The position numbers and the translations under genes were made by a program. Under the pieces are notes generated by a model. It was given only the letters and a program-made list of their open reading frames with translations. It was not told the DNA's origin and ran no database searches. DNA of 64,000 nucleotides from Amaurobius ferox (lineage: Eukaryota; Arthropoda; Arachnida; Araneae; Amaurobiidae), in NCBI GenBank assembly GCA_951213105.1, contig OX578146.1:107826697-107890696 (forward strand), given 5' to 3'. Positions 21,508 to 31,270 of the stretch are shown here, in pieces (position 1 is the stretch's first letter; each line of letters begins with the position of its first letter).

Positions 21508-23420
21508 AATGCATATAGCCAACACCCTCAGATGGAATGTAGATCTAAGGTAGTATTTTTAGGAGAAGACATGGAATTTTTTAAGTAAATAGAGTATTTA
21601 AGAGCATTTAAAGATATATAAATATATGATAAGACAGTATCCATGGTACACGCGTCCAACGCAGTGACAAAAATAAATGCTAAGATAGTTTTTAAAGACG
21701 AGACTTTGAAATTTTTTCAATAAATGGGGTGTTCAGGGTTATTTAACGTGTGAAGGATCGATACATAGCAATAAAATGGGGAACTAGGCTAAGTTTTCGA
21801 GTATAGGACTTTGAAGTTTTTAGCTAAATGTAATATGTGCTAACATTTTATAAGATAATATCACCTACAGAGTGAGTATGAGGCGAGCCAATCATCGACG
21901 CCTAGTTATAAAATATCGAACTAGATGAATATTTCTACGATGGAAAATTTAAATTCCCTAACTAGATGCAATGTTTTGTAGCTTTTAAAGGGTTGGAAAC
22001 ACTGAGGCGGCATGCATGATACTTATAACCGATATACATAGCCATGAAATGGAGAACTAACAGAGATTTTTTAAGGTTAGAACTTGAATTTATAGTTAAA
22101 TACGATTTCTACTAACTACTAAAAAGGCAGAAATGCTTAGTTAGGGGGGTTATATATAATGCATATAACCAACACCCACCGGTGGAATACAGATCTAAGA
22201 TGGTATTTTTAGGAGAAGATTTCGAATTCTTAAGTAAATGGAGTATTTAGAAGCATTTTAAGAGATATAAACATATGATAAGGTAGTATGCATGATACAC
22301 ACAACTAATGTAGGACAGCGAAAGGAAAACTTCACTATTTTTTATAGACTAAACGTCAAATTTTTAAGACTGAACTACAAATTTTTAAGTAAATGTAGGT
22401 GTTTGGAAACTTTTAATGGGGTATTGTGATACACATGCCCGACCGCAATGATGGAAAAATGATACCAGAGCAGTTTTTAAAGATGAAACTTTAACTTTTT
22501 CAATTAAGTGTGGAATCTACTAAATCTTAGAGGATGCTAGCGTTTACCGAGTGGATATGTATAATGCACATGACCCGCATATAAAATTGGAAGGGGGTAT
22601 TAAAACAATTTTTAAAGATAGTACTTTATATTTTGGAACTAAATGAGATATCAAGAAACACTTAAACGGGATGAAAACATCTAATTAGGCGGAATTGGAG
22701 TGTACTCACCCAAGGCACCTAGCGGTGAAATTATGAACTAAGATAGATTTTTAAAGTAAAGACTTTAGAAGTTTCAGATAAATGGCAATTTATACTATCG
22801 TTTAAAGAAATTGAAAGGCCTAGTGAGATGATTTGGAATGAATACAACGTCGATACATAACAGCGAAAGGAAAACTTAAGTATTGTTTAAAGACTGAACT
22901 TCAAATTTCGAAGTAAATGTATATGTTCAGAAACTTTTAATGGACTACGTGTGATACACATACTCAATATAACAGTAAAATGGCTTACTACGGGTAATTT
23001 ATAAGTATATAACTTTGGATTTTTTAGTTAAATAAGGATATCTACTAATTTTTAGAGGGAGCATACAACAAATTTTTAAAGGGAACTTTGAGAATTTTTT
23101 TAGCTAAATAGGGATTTCTACTAACGTTTAAGGGAGTAGACACACATACTGAAGGGTAGAGTGTAATCATTGTTAACACCTAGTGGTAAAATGGGGAATT
23201 GGGATAATATTTTAAAGATTAAACTTTAAATTTTTTCTAACTAGACGCAATATATCAACACTTAAAGTGGATGAATACGCAGATTGAGACGGCATGTGCG
23301 ATACACAGCATCCGCATATAGTAAAGAAAGTAGAACTAAACAGGTTTTTAAGGATAGAATTTTTGGTTTTTTTTGCATATATGATGACCGACAGATCGAT
23401 CGACAATAAAAAACTTAAGA
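21508..23420. repeat. Degenerate ~135-bp array, right part
   Basis: The array continues beyond the inserted element. Units share TTTTTAAAGATNGAACTTT, TAAATGNGGNTATCTAC, GGCATGNNTGATACACA and GAAATGGNGAACTAA, with spacing of roughly 115-150 bp. Units are strongly diverged. The ORFs in it carry no known motif. Confidence 0.7.
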
Positions 23421-24901
23421 ATATTTATTTTGTGTTAATTACTCTCCCTTCAGAAACGTATTAATCTTAAAAAAATATATGTGCGAATGCTTACTTCTAT
23501 TTAGAGAGGGAAGTATAGCAAATATCACAACAAGAGTTACAAAAATATCCTTTTTATATCTAATCTCTCTTCCTGCAACACATAGGAAAGGAGAAGTATT
23601 GGGATGGGGGTCAAAAAACGGACGCTTGGATTTTGATAAATGTACCAGTGTTGAACATCCTTGAATACTAATCAACCATATTTTCAATTATGTCTGTTTA
23701 TCTATGCAGGACTAGGGGAGGGAGAAAATGGAACCTCAAAGAGGCAAATTATCTAATATAATTTTAACTATCTACTACATAGAAGTAATTACTATATATA
23801 TATGGAAGTAATGACTATATATATATATATAGCAGATACTTTTTCAAACATTGCGAGAAAAACTTGCTCCGGCTGAAAAAGAGGATAAAAAATGTTTAAA
23901 ATAATGTAAATTGAATTACAGCTACAAAATTTCATTCTGAAAATAGTCAATTGCGAAATAAAATTATAATAATAATCTAAATTCTGCCACATAAGAAGTG
24001 GAAACTAGGTTAAAGGACGCTCAAGAGAGGAATGCGATCGATTGCGAGATAAGATAAAAATTATCAAGCAATAATCAAATTGCTACGCTTTATTTCTTTA
24101 ATTCTGGTACTTAATTAAGATTTCGTAATAATTAACTTTATAACTTATTAGACCACTGTTGGCAGTTTGTAGAAATAAATGAAATGTTTTTATAAACCGT
24201 TGCTTCATCTACAAACACCCGTGCGACAAGAGGTATTCTACGTTGCGAACGTAACTTTGGTACAGCCCCTCAAGTCTTTTTTTAACTCTTACAACAACGG
24301 GATTTTCCAGACCATTTCGTAGAAAAAAATACCGGTTCTATTTTTTGAGGATGTAACAAACTTTAGAAGATTAAAATGTTCTACTAGACTACGCTGTGTA
24401 CCAAATTTCAGTTCTTTAGGACGTAGGAAAGTATGTTGAAATATCATCAAAGAAGTTGGAGCAGACACACACACGTCATTCATGATGAGTTAAATAAAAG
24501 CTTTTAATAATAAAATTTATTAATATATATGGAAAGGCATGTATTAGACAACAGATTTTTTTAAATCTAAAATTGAATAGCATCATTTATATGATGCTAA
24601 CACATTTCATTCTTCAGATATTGCACATTTTTTTTTATTTAAAACTGAAAAAATCAAAATATTTAATCTCATGACAGACCCATTCACTTGAGAAGCATTT
24701 AGAACAAAATTGACTAAAAAGTGGCGACTTAGCAGTGTTTCTCTATTCTATTGCATTTATAAAGGTTAACAGAAAAATGAATTTAAGGAAGGGGGCGGTC
24801 ACATTACTTTCTACTTGGGGCGGCAAAAAATCTAGAGCCGGACCTGGCCACAGGAAATAACGTGCTTATACTAAAGTCTTGTATTTCTTTATCTTTAACA
24901 G
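23421..24901. other. AT-rich intergenic or intronic, dispersed repeat
   Basis: No gene is recognised. A TA microsatellite lies at 23795-23830. Around 24290-24480 is a repeat with CCAAATTTCAGTTCTTTAGG and ACACACACACGTC, the same class as at 14219. The final ~50 bp form a polypyrimidine tract ending TTTAACAG at 24901, a good splice acceptor. Confidence 0.5.
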
Positions 24902-25375
24902 GTATGCTTATCTTGTGATAAGAGCTTTACGAAGAAGAGGAATTTGGTGCGGCATTTGAAAATGTATTCTAATGATGATGCATCGAATTATCGATGTAAC
25001 GTGTGCGAGCGTGTATTTGTCTGTAAGAAAGACTTAGCTAGACATGCAAACGTACATACTCCCGCTCAAATTTTTGAGTGCACTCAATGCTCTATTAAGT
25101 TTAACAGAAGGGATAACCTAAAGCGTCATCTCAAATTTCATCTGAAGGATGGTATCCAGTGCAAGCATTGTGAACTTATATTCAGCAAGAAAAGTGATGC
25201 CCTGCACCACCAGCGTATTGAACATGGTTTTAAAAAGAGAAAAGCCCCTGCTTTAGCCCCAACTTCTAATAAACGCCGCAAGAATAAAGTGGAGAAGGCT
25301 TTGGATGTATTCTCCGTACACACCCTGGAGCCCACTGAAGAGGTAGAAGGGGATCTTATGCTATGTTTTAATTAG
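24902..25375 (+). pseudogene. C2H2 zinc-finger part (four fingers)
   Basis: Reading from the acceptor at 24901, the frame starts VCLSCDKSFTKKRNLVRH, a finger that lost its last His. Three complete fingers follow: YRCNVCERVF...HANVH, FECTQCSIKF...HLKFH and IQCKHCELIF...HQRIEH. A basic linker (KRRKNKVEK, a possible nuclear signal) and an acidic tail come next, with a stop at 25375. Fingers of this kind precede the polymerase in related element proteins. The stop here separates them from the next block. Confidence 0.8.
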
Positions 25376-25507
25376 ATTCGCCTTCAGCTATTAAAGATAT
25401 TAAAAGATGAACTTGGTGAATATAGATCTATCAAGTGGTATCTTATTGCGGATGTGCAATTCATTCGCAACATTGCGAGTGGCGAAGAGGTGTCGAGCTC
25501 ATATTTT
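25376..25507 (+). pseudogene. Polymerase-element linker domain, part 1
   Basis: In another frame this stretch reads ILKDELGEYRSIKWYLIADV followed by QFIRN, a conserved start of the domain between fingers and exonuclease in related proteins. It is cut by two SINE copies (25522-26300) and resumes at 26315 as ELREDTLPGNNEESF. Recognition rests on general resemblance to such proteins. Confidence 0.55.
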
Positions 25508-25521
25508 AGAACAGATGTTGT

Positions 25522-25903
25522 TGTTGTTGAGACCCAGACCGTCCGACCTACCAGAAAGGTGTAAGGTAACTGTATGGACGGCCGGGAAGTGCCACCCAAT
25601 TTAGACCGGAACCCAGTGGGGGAGGCATCCACAGGGACCGTACCCTCCTTCCCCTACCACCAACCTCTCGGAAGGACTTACGGACCCACATGTTTAACGT
25701 GATCGTACTCCGCGTGAACACGGCGGCATTTGTGGCAGCGTGCAAATCTAGCGCGCAAACCACGGGGATACCGCACCCGAGATGGCCAACAGCACGCGGC
25801 GTTCCGATGTGGTCACCCACCAAGTACTATCCGCGTCCGATGCTGCTTGACTTCGGTGATCTAACGAGAACCGGTGTTTTCAGCACGGTACGGCCGTTGG
25901 CTC
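25522..25903 (-). mobile_element. 5S rRNA-derived SINE, copy A
   Basis: On the - strand the element starts with a 5S rRNA-like head (complement of 25785-25901, starting GCCAACGG and ending TGTTGGC). A unique body follows, then a tail GGACGGTCTGGGTCTC and CAACAACAACA. The target duplication AGAACAGATGTTGT lies at 25508-25521 and 25904-25917. It is inserted in the polymerase-element gene. The 5S head carries the internal promoter region. It is a non-autonomous retroposon that needs LINE enzymes. Confidence 0.88.
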
Positions 25904-25917
25904 AGAACAGATGTTGT

Positions 25918-26300
25918 TGTTGTTGAGACCCAGACCGTCCGACCTACCAGAAAGGTGTAAGGTAACTGTATGGACGGCCGGGAAGTGCCACCCAATTTAG
26001 ACCGGAACCCAGTGGGGGAGGCATCCACAGGGACCGTACCCTCCTTCCCCTACCACCAACCTCTCGGAAGGACTTACGGACCCACATGTTTAACGTGATC
26101 GTACTCCGCATGAACACGGCGGCATTTTGTGGCAGCGTGCAAATCTAGCGCGCAAACCACGGGAATACCGCACCCGAGATGGCCAACAGCACGCGGCGTT
26201 CCGAGGTGGTCACCCACCAAGTACTATCCGCGCCCGATGCTGCTTGACTTCGGTGATCTAACGAGAACCGGTGTTATCAGCACGGTACGGCCGTTGGCCC
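25918..26300 (-). mobile_element. 5S rRNA-derived SINE, copy B
   Basis: Same structure and orientation as copy A, with only a handful of differences over ~397 bp (for example GAGGTGG against GATGTGG in the 5S head). The 5S part is the complement of 26182-26298. It shares the middle copy of AGAACAGATGTTGT with copy A and ends at the third copy (26301-26314). This is either a second insertion at the duplicated site or a tandem duplication. Confidence 0.88.
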
Positions 26301-26314
26301 AGAACAGATGTTGT

Positions 26315-26790
26315 GACAGAACTTCGTGAGGATACCCTCCCCGGAAATAATGAAGAGTCTTTCTTCTAAATCAAACGAACTACTTCAACGTTATTCGAAG
26401 AATTTCTTATCCGAGGCTCCGGATGGACTTTACAAAAGATGCGAAAGATAGATGTTTATTGTGCAAAGTACAACCCCCTTGCAGCTTCTAGCTATATACC
26501 CCAGCCATTAAAGCTTGCAACCAAGAAAGCTTTGCTAAATATCCGAAATGAAGACGAGAAATGCCTGGTGTGGTGTCTATTAGCCCACAAATATCCCGTG
26601 AAGATAAGCCTGAAAGAGCATCCCATTACAAAAGCCATGAGAATGAAATTCAACTTGGGGGTATTCAATATCCCATCTCAGTTGTGAAGATTCCTCAGAT
26701 TGAGAAATTAAATAATATACGGATTAATGTGTATGGATATGAAGACGAGGAAATTTTTCCTTTGCACATTTCCAAATGAGAGGATAAGGA
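26315..26790 (+). pseudogene. Polymerase-element linker domain, part 2
   Basis: In shifting frames this reads motifs shared by the linker domain of these proteins: EDEKCLVWCLLAHKYPV, then SHYKSHENEIQLGGIQYP, then IEKLNNIRINVYGYEDEE and IFPLHISK. Frames 26439-26687 and 26561-26779 overlap, so a frameshift lies near 26640. The domain's function is unknown to me. It sits just before the exonuclease domain. Confidence 0.65.
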
Positions 26791-27130
26791 ATGTGTGAAT
26801 TCGCTGCTGATTGGTGATGAAGATAAGCAACACTATATACTGAATAGGAGTATGTCACGCTTGCTGGGAGATATGACTAAGCATAACGGAGTCTAATATG
26901 TGTGGTATAGATGTTTACATCGTTACAGTAGAGATGATCTTTTACAAGATCATGCTCAATATTTCAAAGACCATGCACCCCAGCGCATTAAAATGCCATC
27001 AGAAGATCAGAAATATCTCCAATTCACGAACAAACAGTACCAACATTCTATCCCCTTCGTACTTTATGCTGACTTTGAAGCCCTGATCGTTAAAGAGAAT
27101 ACTACTGAGCCCTCGAATAGTAGATCTTAC
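26791..27130 (+). pseudogene. Polymerase element: zinc-ribbon-like part and exonuclease motif I
   Basis: The text continues with NSLLIGDEDKQHYILNRSMS and SRLLGDMTKHNG. After a frame change comes WYRCLHRYSRDDLLQDH and then VLYADFEALI. The D-F-E of the last motif is the ExoI signature of family B polymerases. The frame 26900-27307 runs on into SINE sequence after about 27130, so its C-terminus is not native. Confidence 0.65.
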
Positions 27131-27144
27131 ACACATAGACTGGC

Positions 27145-27214
27145 CCTTCCCTGCCGTCCAATTTGTTGCTCAAGTCCTCAGGATGAGTCGGACGGTCTGG
27201 GTCTTCAACGTTCA
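27145..27214 (+). mobile_element. 5'-truncated SINE tail (divergent copy)
   Basis: This ~70-bp piece resembles the last part of the SINE (CTTCCCTGCCGTCCAA, then GGACGGTCTGGGTCTTCAAC). ACACATAGACTGGC lies just before it (27131-27144) and just after it (27215-27228), as expected for a target duplication. It differs from the neighbouring full copy, so it probably represents an older or different subfamily. Confidence 0.7.
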
Positions 27215-27228
27215 ACACATAGACTGGC

Positions 27229-27615
27229 AGGGGCCAACGGCCTTACCGTGCTGATAACACCGGTTCTCGTTAGATCATCGAAGTCAAGCAGCATCAGGCG
27301 CGGTTAGTACTTGGGTGGGTGACCACCTGGGAAAACTGCGTGCTGTTGGCACATTTCGGGCGCGGTAGCCCGGTAGTTTGCGCGCTGGATTTGCACGCTG
27401 CCACAACTGCCGCCGTGTTCATGCGGAGTACGATCACATTAAACATGTGGGTCCGTAAGTCCTTCCGAGAGGTTGGTGGTAGGAGAAGGAGGGTACGGTC
27501 CCTGTGAATGCCTCCTCCACTGGGTTCCGGTCTAAAATGGGTGGCACTTCCCGGCCGCCCAAAACAGTTACCGTACACCTTTCTGGTAGGTCGGACGGTC
27601 TGGGTCTCAATGACA
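27229..27615 (+). mobile_element. 5S rRNA-derived SINE, copy C (full length)
   Basis: The 5S-like head occupies 27233-27350 (118 nt, with GGTTAGTACTTGGGTGGGTG as the internal control region). The body follows and then the tail GGTCGGACGGTCTGGGTCTC. The target duplication ACACATAGACTGGC is at 27215-27228 and 27616-27629. Orientation is the same as the host gene and opposite to copies A and B. The body is more diverged from A and B than they are from each other. Confidence 0.88.
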
Positions 27616-27629
27616 ACACATAGACTGGC

Positions 27630-27794
27630 AATCTATGAGCCTTGCGGATATACTTATGTTATCATAGGACCTGATGGAAAGTGTTTGAAACAAGCTACTG
27701 TGTGTCGTGGCGCTAACCCTGTGAATCATTTCTTAAAGAACTTGATAAAGGAAAAACAATATCTTAGAAATTACGATATATTAAACCACTGCAA
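27630..27794 (+). pseudogene. Polymerase element: segment between exonuclease I and HNH
   Basis: After the SINE the host frame resumes as YEPCGYTYVIIGPDGKCLKQ and AVNHFLKNLIKE-like text (ANPVNHFLKNLIKEKQYL). This segment precedes the endonuclease VII-like domain in related proteins. It ends with a frame change at about 27795. Confidence 0.6.
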
Positions 27795-28790
27795 ATGACT
27801 GATGAGAATGAAATTGACTTTGAAAGAGCTACTTATTGTAATGTGTATCATAGTGAACTGAAAACAGATCGTGTGCGTGATCACAATCACGTGACTGGAG
27901 CCTACAGAGGTGCCCTGCATAATGCCTGTAATCTTAACTATAGGCAAACTACTAATATACCTGTAGTGTTTCATAATTTGAAAAATTATGATGCTCACCA
28001 TATTATGCTGAGTCTTGGGAAATTGCAAGATCATGAAATCGATGTGGTTGCCACTAATATCGAAAAATACATATCTTTCAAGATTTCAAAGAAGGAGGGC
28101 CCCCATGTCTATTTACAATTTATCGATAGTCTACAGTTTCTGAATGCTTCCCTGGAAAAACTAGTTTCCAATTTAGACTTGAGCGAATTTCACATTCTAA
28201 GAGAATATTTCCCTGATGTGATACAGCAGAATACTCTTCTTAGGAAGGGTGTATACCCCTATAGTTATATGACATCCTTTCAAAAATTCGATGAAGATAT
28301 ACTACCCCCACCTTCTGCATTTCATAATGATATTAAAGGTGAAGATATTAAGAGTGAAGATTATCGACATGCCCAAACTTTATGGAATACCTTCAATATA
28401 AGGAACTTGGGAGAATATCACGATCTGTATGTAAAAACGGATGTACTAATACTAGCCGATGTCTTTGAAAATTTCCGAAAAGTTTGCAAGAACTATGATT
28501 TAGACGCCGCTCATATGATGGCCTCGCCAGGACTGCCTTGGCGGGCATCCTTAAAAATGACTGAGCAATCCCTAGAACAATTCACAGATGAAAATATGAT
28601 AAAACGCGGGATTCGAGGCGGCATATGTATGATTAGCCAGCGTAGATCCGAGGCTAATAATCGTTATTTGGAAAAATATGATTCTACTAAGCCTGATAAG
28701 TGCATTATCTATCTTGATGCCAATAACCTATATGGTTGGGCAATGTGCCAACCTATGGCGGGTTTGAATGAATACCTGCAGAAAATTTGA
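27795..28790 (+). pseudogene. Endonuclease VII-like HNH and DNA polymerase B exonuclease/palm start
   Basis: 331 codons. An HNH of endonuclease VII type (DHNHVTGAYRGALHNACN) lies at residues ~34-52. One zinc Cys appears replaced (YCNVYHSE). Next come ExoII (FHNLKNYDAHHI) and ExoIII (YVKTDVLILADVF), then polymerase motif A (YLDANNLYGWAM) with its catalytic Asp near the end. DNA_pol_B_2 enzymes are protein-primed replicases. The frame is lost at about 28790, only a few residues after motif A, and the other frames here carry the intact continuation. Confidence 0.85.
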
Positions 28791-28841
28791 ATGAATCCTG
28801 GATAATGAGCCTAAAGGAAAATACTCAAGAGGAGTATATAT

Positions 28842-29654
28842 TTGAAGTGGATCTGGAGTATCCTGAATCCTTACATGATTATCATAATGAGTACCCCCAC
28901 TGCTCCTGAAAAGGTGAAGATTAAGCGAGAAATACTCTCCCCATATGCTGAACGGCTGGTTCAACAGTTACATCATGTCCATTTTGTTAGTACTACGAAG
29001 TTAGTGCCCAATCTACATGACAAGAAACATTATATTGTTCACTATCGCAAACTTCAACTATACCTATCATTAGGTTTAAGACTCAAGAATATTCATAAGG
29101 CCTTAAAATTTAATCAGAAGGCCTGGTTAGAGAAATACATCTATTTCAATACAGAAAAAAGGAAATTGGCGAAGACTAATTTTGAGAAGGATTTATTCAA
29201 ATTGCTTAATAACGCTGTGTTTGGGAAAACCATGGAAAATCCTCGAAATCGAGTGAATGTTGAGTTAGTGAATCCTTCAAAGCGAGCCCTGAAAATGGTG
29301 GCATCCCCAGCTTGTAGAGCTAGCAAGGTTTTTAGCGAAGATCTGGTGGATATCGAGCGTGTAAAGAGTTGCATTTTAATGAATCGGCTTATATACGTTG
29401 GCTTTGCTATCTTGGAGCTGTCCAAGCTACTCATGTGCGAATTCTATTATAAGCATATTAAAAGCCAATATGGTGAAAAAGCTTCACTTCTCTTTACCGA
29501 TACTGATTCATTGGCTTATGAAATCCAAACTGCTGATATTTATGAAGATATGAACCAGCATAAGCAGCTGTATGATTTTTCTGACTACCCAAGGACCATC
29601 CTATCTTTAGTGAAGAGAATAAAAAACGTATTAGATGCTTTAAAGATGAAGTGA
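28842..29654 (+). pseudogene. DNA polymerase B palm and fingers
   Basis: Motif B reads LLNNAVFGKTMENPRNR, including the conserved Gly-Lys and Glu-Asn. Motif C reads LLFTDTDSLAYEI with the catalytic D-T-D. All catalytic residues are therefore still present although the reading frame is broken at both ends. The start at 28842 is not a native start, because coding text in a second frame covers 28790-28890. Confidence 0.85.
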
Positions 29655-29977
29655 ATTCAATCCCCATCCAAGAGTTTATAGGACTTATACCTAAGATGTA
29701 CTCTATTCTATCATCTGCTGGAGAAAAGAAAAGTGCTAAAAGTGTTTCTACGCATGTGGTTGCCCGGAAAATAACGCATAATGATTATAGACAGTGTCTG
29801 TTGAATGTTAGACTTACCATGGAAGAACAGATTAGAATCTATAACAGCCATCATAAACTATTCACTGTATGCCAGAACAAGGTGGCTTTCTCTCCTATTG
29901 ATGACAAAAGATATTTACATGAGGACGGCATTGCAAGTTATGCTTACGGACACTTTAAAATACAAAATAGAAAATAG
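29630..29977 (+). pseudogene. DNA polymerase B C-terminus
   Basis: The frame overlaps the preceding piece after a frameshift near 29600-29640. It reads EFIGLIPKMYSILSS, KSAKSVSTHVVARKITH and ISPIDDKRYL-like text (AFSPIDDKRYLHEDGI), then SYAYGHFKI just before the TAG. These phrases are typical of the C-terminus of protein-primed polymerases of this group, and the position of the stop agrees with the family's end. Confidence 0.8.
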
Positions 29978-30555
29978 AGATTGTCGCGGTGCATTTATGC
30001 ATCGGGTGGGGGCGGGGACAATCTTTTAAAAAATTACTTTTTTGCAACTAATATCATAATACTGAAATTCATGAGATCGGTATTACAAGGTATGCTTACG
30101 AGCATTTTAAAATAAAAAATAAAGAAAATAGAGATTGTCGCGGTGCGCGGTTAATTAATTTATTAACATTATACGAATTTTCTGACTACACAAGATACTA
30201 CACATATCATTCTATCACTCGTTCAAATTCCAAAAGGATTTGACCAGCCGTTCTTTCGCGGTTGTTGTAATAGAAATGGCCTATACCTTAACATGGGTGT
30301 AAAAATACCGAAGTCCACCTTAAATATACATAAAAAGGGCTCCAGCCAATAATTTGTGGATAGCAGGGCGCCTGGAGCAGAGCTCCGTATCCCTAGTCAG
30401 GTAACATATATGTGGGTCACAGTCTTCCACTGAACCTAGTCTTTCAATAGGGGCCAATAATGATGAAGAAACAAGTTAGTAGTAAACAAAGAATGCTGTA
30501 AACAGTGATCTTATGTGATCTTAGTGTTTGAAGATAAGGAGGGTGGGGAAACAGC
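29978..30555. other. Partial duplication of polymerase 3' end, then non-coding
   Basis: Around 30060-30150 the text GAGATCGGTATTACAAGGTA and GCTTACGAGCATTTTAAAAT repeats, in diverged form, the last codons of the polymerase at 29928-29975. AGATTGTCGCGGTGC occurs at both 29979 and 30130. The rest (30160-30555) is probably the 3' UTR of the Jockey element on the - strand plus other repeat sequence. I see no gene in it. Confidence 0.55.
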
Positions 30556-30637
30556 CGAATATCCCCTACTGGGATGCAGAAGAGATTCAGTCAGGGCGAA
30601 TATCCCCTACTGGGATGCAGAAGAGATTCAGTCAGGA
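30556..30637. repeat. 41-bp direct repeat, two copies
   Basis: CGAATATCCCCTACTGGGAT followed by GCAGAAGAGATTCAGTCAGG occurs twice, at 30556 and 30597, with no visible differences. It lies directly after the Jockey ORF2 on the - strand, hence in its 3' UTR. Confidence 0.9.
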
Positions 30638-30638
30638 A

Positions 30639-31058
30639 TCAGCATGGGACGTCTAAATCGGGATTTAGGATAGCTCTGGGTCTTTTTGGAAATTCACGGA
30701 AGTCGTAGTCGGTCATATTATAGATCAGTTCGTTGGGGATCCTAGCAAGGTTATCATAGAAATTGTTAGAGAGTTTTCGCATCTCTTGCTTAATAGTTTT
30801 AATTTTAAAATCGCGGTGTATTACAAAGTTTTTCAAGTATCTTGGGGATTTTCTGATAAAACGTAGGATTTTGTTCTGAATGATTTGGACTTTTTTTATA
30901 TTAGATTTCGTAGCGTAGCCCCAAATTGGGGAGGCATAGAGAATGATGGGGCGGATAACTGATTTATAAAGTAGAATTTTATTTTCAATGCTGACATCAT
31001 TCGAGTACAGGAGGGAGCTCAGTTCTGCTTTTACAAAGTTTATTTTATCATTTTTCAA
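30639..31058 (-). pseudogene. Jockey ORF2 C-terminus
   Basis: This piece reads the conserved post-RT region of Jockey elements: LLYKSVIRPIILYASPIWG, then IQIIQNKILR-like text (VQIIQNKILRFIRKSPRY). It ends in a Cys-poor tail (LNPDLDVPC). It is separated from the RT by an out-of-frame segment (31060-31270) in which KYLGVTLDSRLTW can still be read, and in which GATAAAATAAACTTTG is duplicated. Confidence 0.85.
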
Positions 31059-31270
31059 TCAAAGTTTTTCAAAGTTTATTTTATCAGGAGTTTTGCAATG
31101 TGGGGTTTCCATGTTAGTCTGCTGTCAAGAGTGACACCGAGATATTTACACGTCCTCTCAAAGCAAACTGGCTGATTGTTAATTATGATTGGTTGGGGCG
31201 GAAAACGTTGATGTGAGAAAAAAACAGTTTGACATTTATTAGGGTTTATTTTGATGCGGTATTTCTCTAA

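Larger units (their letters stand above)
24902..29977 (+). mobile_element. C2H2 / endonuclease VII / protein-primed DNA polymerase B element gene, broken
   Basis: Over 5 kb the + strand carries the parts of one large protein in the right order: C2H2 fingers, a conserved linker domain seen in such proteins, a 3'-5' exonuclease start, an endonuclease VII-like HNH, and a family B polymerase of the DNA_pol_B_2 type. This architecture is common in arthropod and cnidarian Polinton/Maverick-like repeats. The copy is dead: at least six frame breaks and four SINE insertions. No TIRs or other Polinton genes (integrase, capsid) were found nearby. Confidence 0.8.

Noticed and set aside
27233..27350. A functional 5S rRNA gene
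   Set aside because: The 5S-like sequence is fused to a SINE body and tail, flanked by a target duplication, and sits inside a broken transposon gene. It differs from canonical 5S at many positions.
18166..29977. One 12-kb Polinton spanning the TIR element and the polymerase gene
   Set aside because: The right TIR and the target duplication close the first element at 21501, and array sequence continues on both sides of it.
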